From NCBI GenBank assembly GCA_030754805.1, contig JASLZO010000078.1:1-6104 (forward strand): 6,104 bases of DNA. The letters are read 5' to 3'. Under the pieces are notes generated by a model. The model saw nothing but the letters and a program-made list of their open reading frames with translations. It had not been told where the DNA came from and searched no databases. Positions 6,045-6,104 of the stretch are shown here, piece by piece. The stretch is from Dehalococcoidia bacterium. GTDB lineage: Bacteria; Chloroflexota; Dehalococcoidia; UBA6926. How positions within the stretch are numbered: the first letter of the stretch is position 1; each line of letters starts with the position of its first letter. The position numbers were made by a program, and so were the translations under genes.

Positions 6045-6104
6045 ATGGCTTCATTGAGAACGCCGCTCTGTGATCTTCTGGGGATCGAGTACCCCATCGT
6101 TTTA
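6045..6104 (+). CDS. Probable nitronate monooxygenase (2-nitropropane dioxygenase-like), N-terminus only
   Basis: Only the first 20 codons are inside the window: MASLRT followed by PLCDLLGIEYPIVL. A start of the form T-x-L-C-x-L-L-G-I-E-Y-P-I-V is characteristic of the FMN-dependent nitronate monooxygenase/2-nitropropane dioxygenase family. In that family it opens the TIM barrel and is followed by a Q-[AG]-P/G-M motif, which would lie just past the edge. The start is secure: AGGAGG (6031-6036) lies eight bases upstream, and a promoter is visible further up. Enoyl-ACP reductase FabK-type and other NMO-like enzymes share this opening, so the substrate is open. Confidence 0.65.
   Translation, partial: MASLRTPLCDLLGIEYPIVL

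Overview
The window is GC-rich bacterial DNA. All recognisable genes lie on the + strand and most look like housekeeping or metabolic genes: a PEP-utilising enzyme C-terminus (cut by the left edge), an ATP-grasp-like protein of the Cj0069 type, an endonuclease III-family DNA glycosylase, argC, an alpha/beta hydrolase, a tRNA-Glu(UUC), and the first 20 codons of a probable nitronate monooxygenase (cut by the right edge). The gene mix and the ArgC N-terminus (INVTGYAGMEL) suggest a Chloroflexota-like organism. That is an impression from memory and was not tested.

Layout. 2-736 is the swivelling phosphohistidine domain of a PEP synthase/rifampicin phosphotransferase-like enzyme, followed by a 183-base gap with two hairpins. 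920-2011 (ATP-grasp-like) and 2084-2824 (endonuclease III-like) are 72 bases apart and could be co-transcribed. A 184-base gap with a perfect 13-base palindrome precedes argC (3009-4049). No other arginine gene is visible. 4050-4328 is non-coding and holds two strong hairpins. The hydrolase (4329-5165) has a GTG start set by a strong Shine-Dalgarno sequence, and ends before a hairpin and the tRNA-Glu gene (5312-5387, CCA encoded). 5388-6044 has no gene I can defend, but it holds an 11-bp hairpin, a start-less open frame and, at its end, a good sigma70-type promoter for the final gene (start 6045).

The genes do not form one pathway, so this reads as independent short transcription units rather than a functional island. 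I found no CRISPR array, insertion sequence, toxin-antitoxin pair or phage structural gene, and no clear undescribed system. The points most worth a second look are the ATP-grasp-like protein of unknown substrate, the C33 in the tRNA anticodon loop, the structured spacer after argC, the abrupt change in codon choice between argC and the hydrolase, and the unexplained 650 bases after the tRNA.
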